Source of the DNA: Chloroflexota bacterium
Lineage (GTDB): Bacteria; Chloroflexota; Anaerolineae; VGOG01
Length of the DNA: 8,436 nt
Assembly: GCA_030615705.1 (NCBI GenBank)
Contig: JAUWYT010000049.1
Location: forward strand, 1 to 8,436
Direction of reading: 5' to 3'
The notes beneath the pieces were generated by a model, which saw only the letters and a program-made list of their open reading frames with translations, did not search any database and was not told where the DNA came from. The translations under genes were made by a program, and so were the position numbers. Every line of letters starts with the position of its first letter. Position 1 is the stretch's first letter. This document shows positions 6,364 through 8,436 of this stretch, piece after piece.

Positions 6364-8220
6364 ATGATCACGATTCAAACCCTGAGCAAGTTTCCAATCT
6401 TCGAAGGCCTGACCGATGATGAGCTGGAGAGGATAGCTGCTCTCTGCCGAGAGGAGGTCTACGAGGCTGGGGCAACCATCTTCGAAGAAGGCGGTGCGGC
6501 GGATTACTTGTACATCGTGGAAGACGGAAAGGTGGCCCTGGAGATGGAGCTCGAGCTTCGGCCGTACGCCTCGCCAAAACAGACGACCATCGAGGTGGCG
6601 ACAAGAGGCGAGGCCTTCGGGTGGTCCGCCCTTGTAGAACCCCATACTCTGACCCTGTCGGCGAAATGCATGGAAAGAGCTAAGGTCATCGTCATCAGGG
6701 GATCCGACCTGCTTGATTTGTTCGACAGTGAGCCCCACACAGGCCACAGGGTGATGAGAAGGGTTACCCAGATAGTGGCCTCCAGACTTAAAGATACCAG
6801 GCAAGAACTGACGGGCTTTTTGAGAGGAGGAGAGCTCGCTCTTGAGTATACGCCTGAAGAAGCCACGTTGATTCAAAGGATCCATGATTTCATTAACTTT
6901 AGGTGGATAGCTGCTATGGGTGTAGCAGTTCTGACACCATTTGCTAATAATGTCCTCGGGATAGGATTTCCCGCCCCTCCGGTATATATCATCGCCGTCG
7001 GCATCGCTTTGTACAACTTGATATTCTGGTTTCAAGCCAGGAGCTTGGCACCTGAAGATACCCCCGATCTGGTGAAGAAGGCCAGAAGGTTTGCTGCCGT
7101 ACAGAGTGTTGTGGATCTGTTGGCCCTTACCGTGCTTCTCCATTTCACAGGAGGCATAGAAAACCCCCTCGTTTTCTGCTTTGTCTTTCACATCATCATC
7201 GCCAGCATACTGCTTCCTTACGGAGCGGCTTATTCACTGGCCACTCTGGCGGTTTTGCTGCTCTGCTCATTGATCGGTCTGGAATACTTCGAAATCATTC
7301 CCCACGTCCACCTGGGGGCATTCGTTCCCCCTGATCTATACCGTCAAGAAACGTACATTCTGGCTATCCTATTCACCTTTGTCACCGTCCTGTATGTCTC
7401 CACGTATATGGCCACTTCCATCGCCGGGGAGCTGAGGAAGAGACAGCGGGAGGTAGCTTCGCTGAGAGACCGTTGCCTGATAGACTTCAATGCTTTAGAA
7501 GAAGTCAATAAAAGGCTGCTGGAGTTGGACAGGCTGAGGACCTACTTCCTGGGCATGGTCTCTCACGATTTAAAGGCCCCCCTCGTGGCCGTTGAGAGCT
7601 ACATTCAAGTGATCCTGGGAGGCTTCGCTGGTGAGATCAACGAAGAACAACGGGAGATGCTGGACAGAAGCAGCCACCGAATTGAAGAGTTACTTGACTT
7701 GATCAGTGACCTATTGGATGTCTGTCGCATTGAGGCAGGACAGATCGCCCAGGAATTCAAGGCGACGACTCTGTCTGAGGTGATTGAGGGCTCCCTGGAG
7801 GATGTCCAGGCCATGGCGAAGGAAAAGGGGATGAATCTGCGGGTAGAGGTGCCGGAAAGACTGCCTGTCATCCACGCCGCTACCCATCGTTTGCGGCAAG
7901 TGTTGAACAATCTGTTGAGCAACGCCATCAAATTCACGCCCCCGAAGGGCCTGATAACCCTCAGCGTAGAAGACAAGGGGGACCACCTTCAGGTCGAGGT
8001 GATGGACACCGGGGCAGGCATTCCCCCAGAGGACCTGCCCTACATTTTCGACGAGTTCTTTCGCGGCCGAGATGTGGAGAGGACAGGGGCGGGCCTGGGG
8101 CTATCCATCGCCAAGAAGATCGTGGAAGCCCACGGGGGGGAGATCTGGGTGGAAAGCCCGTGCACTACCGATGGAAAGGGAAGCAAGTTCACCTTCACCC
8201 TGCCCAAGAAGCTCGGTTAG
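6364..8220 (+). CDS. Membrane sensor histidine kinase: cNMP-binding-like domain, six TM helices with RegB-like GGxxNPL motif, HisKA and HATPase
   Basis: The 618-residue protein begins with a cNMP-binding-like beta-roll (about 1-150: FPIFEGLTDDELERIA, then GEAFGWSALV). It lacks the Arg of the cAMP phosphate-binding cassette (TLSAKC follows), so a ligand other than cAMP, or none, is likely. Six hydrophobic segments follow (about 175-365). Between the third and fourth is GGIENPL (263-269), close to the GGxxNPF motif that binds quinone in RegB/PrrB. A basic helical linker leads to the phosphoacceptor SHDLKAPL (H401). The ATPase domain shows NNLLSNAIKF (N515-N520), DTGAGI (D548) and GAGLGLS (575). 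No response regulator is in the window. The ATG is 22 bases after metV with only a weak ribosome-binding site, so co-transcription is likely but not proven. A redox-sensing role is inferred from the motif and the neighbouring redox genes. Confidence 0.9.
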   Translation: MITIQTLSKFPIFEGLTDDELERIAALCREEVYEAGATIFEEGGAADYLYIVEDGKVALEMELELRPYASPKQTTIEVATRGEAFGWSALVEPHTLTLSAKCMERAKVIVIRGSDLLDLFDSEPHTGHRVMRRVTQIVASRLKDTRQELTGFLRGGELALEYTPEEATLIQRIHDFINFRWIAAMGVAVLTPFANNVLGIGFPAPPVYIIAVGIALYNLIFWFQARSLAPEDTPDLVKKARRFAAVQSVVDLLALTVLLHFTGGIENPLVFCFVFHIIIASILLPYGAAYSLATLAVLLLCSLIGLEYFEIIPHVHLGAFVPPDLYRQETYILAILFTFVTVLYVSTYMATSIAGELRKRQREVASLRDRCLIDFNALEEVNKRLLELDRLRTYFLGMVSHDLKAPLVAVESYIQVILGGFAGEINEEQREMLDRSSHRIEELLDLISDLLDVCRIEAGQIAQEFKATTLSEVIEGSLEDVQAMAKEKGMNLRVEVPERLPVIHAATHRLRQVLNNLLSNAIKFTPPKGLITLSVEDKGDHLQVEVMDTGAGIPPEDLPYIFDEFFRGRDVERTGAGLGLSIAKKIVEAHGGEIWVESPCTTDGKGSKFTFTLPKKLG

Positions 8221-8436
8221 CTAAATGCGGTGCCCTGAGCCCTCAGTCCTTGGGCCCTGTACTTGTCGCCCTTGGTCCTTTGGCCCTGTACTCAGGCCGC
8301 CCTCTGTCCTTGGGCCAGAGGACCAAGGGTACAGGACTAAGTGCCCAAGCCCTTGGTCCTCTGGCCCAAGGACACAGGGGACAAAGGGTCCAGGACAAGT
8401 GCCTGAGGACCAAGGGCCTGTCGAAGGGAGGAGTTG
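8221..8436. repeat. Repeat-rich intergenic DNA downstream of the kinase, with a long inverted repeat
   Basis: I see no gene in these 216 bases. They consist of CCTTGGTCC, TTTGGCCC and CCTGTACT units on both strands. Positions 8247-8263 and 8276-8292 are 17-bp direct repeats with one difference. Positions 8300-8329 and 8350-8379 form an inverted repeat of 30 bp arms with one mismatch (24 bp perfect inner stem, 20-base loop). No T-tract follows, so it is not a classic terminator, though the hairpin could protect or end the mRNA. Positions 8269-8291 match 1173-1195 inside the hdrA-like gene (21/23). The block runs to the window edge. Confidence 0.85.
8300..8379. repeat. 30-bp-arm inverted repeat (hairpin)
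   Basis: The arms 8300-8329 and 8350-8379 are complementary at 29 of 30 positions (mismatch at 8304/8375) around a 20-base centre. This is longer and more perfect than an ordinary terminator stem. It could arise from two copies of one repeat unit inserted head to head. Confidence 0.85.

Noticed and set aside
6346..7191. A 281-codon minus-strand open frame over the kinase N-terminus
   Set aside because: The + strand encodes a clear cNMP-like domain and membrane helices through the same bases; the antisense product has no family features.
8221..8436. CRISPR array
   Set aside because: The repeats are irregular in length and spacing, occur on both strands, and have no unique spacers of constant size.

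Overview
The window looks like a high-GC anaerobic bacterium, most likely a Chloroflexota-type lineage with Wood-Ljungdahl or C1-folate metabolism. The lineage is an inference from gene content and from the many short CCCTTCGGC/GCTCAGGAC-type dispersed repeats; no marker gene is present. All supported genes are on the + strand and closely spaced, so they may form one transcription unit.

Layout. (1) Positions 1-4569 hold the 3' part of a giant HdrA-type flavin/iron-sulfur protein, cut by the left edge. A GltD/NfnB-like NAD(P)H-FAD module is nested inside a first HdrA copy, and a second HdrA copy and a two-cluster ferredoxin tail follow. (2) Positions 4607-5175 hold a damaged toxin-like gene with an in-frame TGA, overlapping a DUF2283-like gene. 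(3) Positions 5189-5599 hold an MvhD-type subunit interrupted by an in-frame UGA. The UGA sits where the family has a conserved cysteine and is followed by a good bacterial SECIS-like hairpin, so this is a probable selenoprotein that plain ORF calling truncates. (4) Positions 5613-6341 hold MetV, the zinc-binding methylene-THF reductase partner. (5) Positions 6364-8220 hold a six-helix membrane histidine kinase with an N-terminal cNMP-binding-like domain and a RegB-like GGxxNPL redox motif. (6) Positions 8221-8436 hold repeat-rich DNA with a long inverted repeat.

Working together (inference): HdrA, MvhD and MetV are the parts of an electron-bifurcating or -confurcating module that couples a low-potential donor and NAD(P)H to methylene-tetrahydrofolate reduction. 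HdrB, HdrC and MetF are not in the window and would be expected nearby. The kinase could tune the module to membrane redox state.

The second theme is a family of short repeats that sit inside coding sequence without breaking the frame: four places in the hdrA-like gene and one in metV. One 48-bp element occurs in both genes in opposite orientation (46/48 identical), and another motif recurs in the intergenic DNA at the right end. They resemble protein-coding palindromic repeats such as the Rickettsia RPEs.
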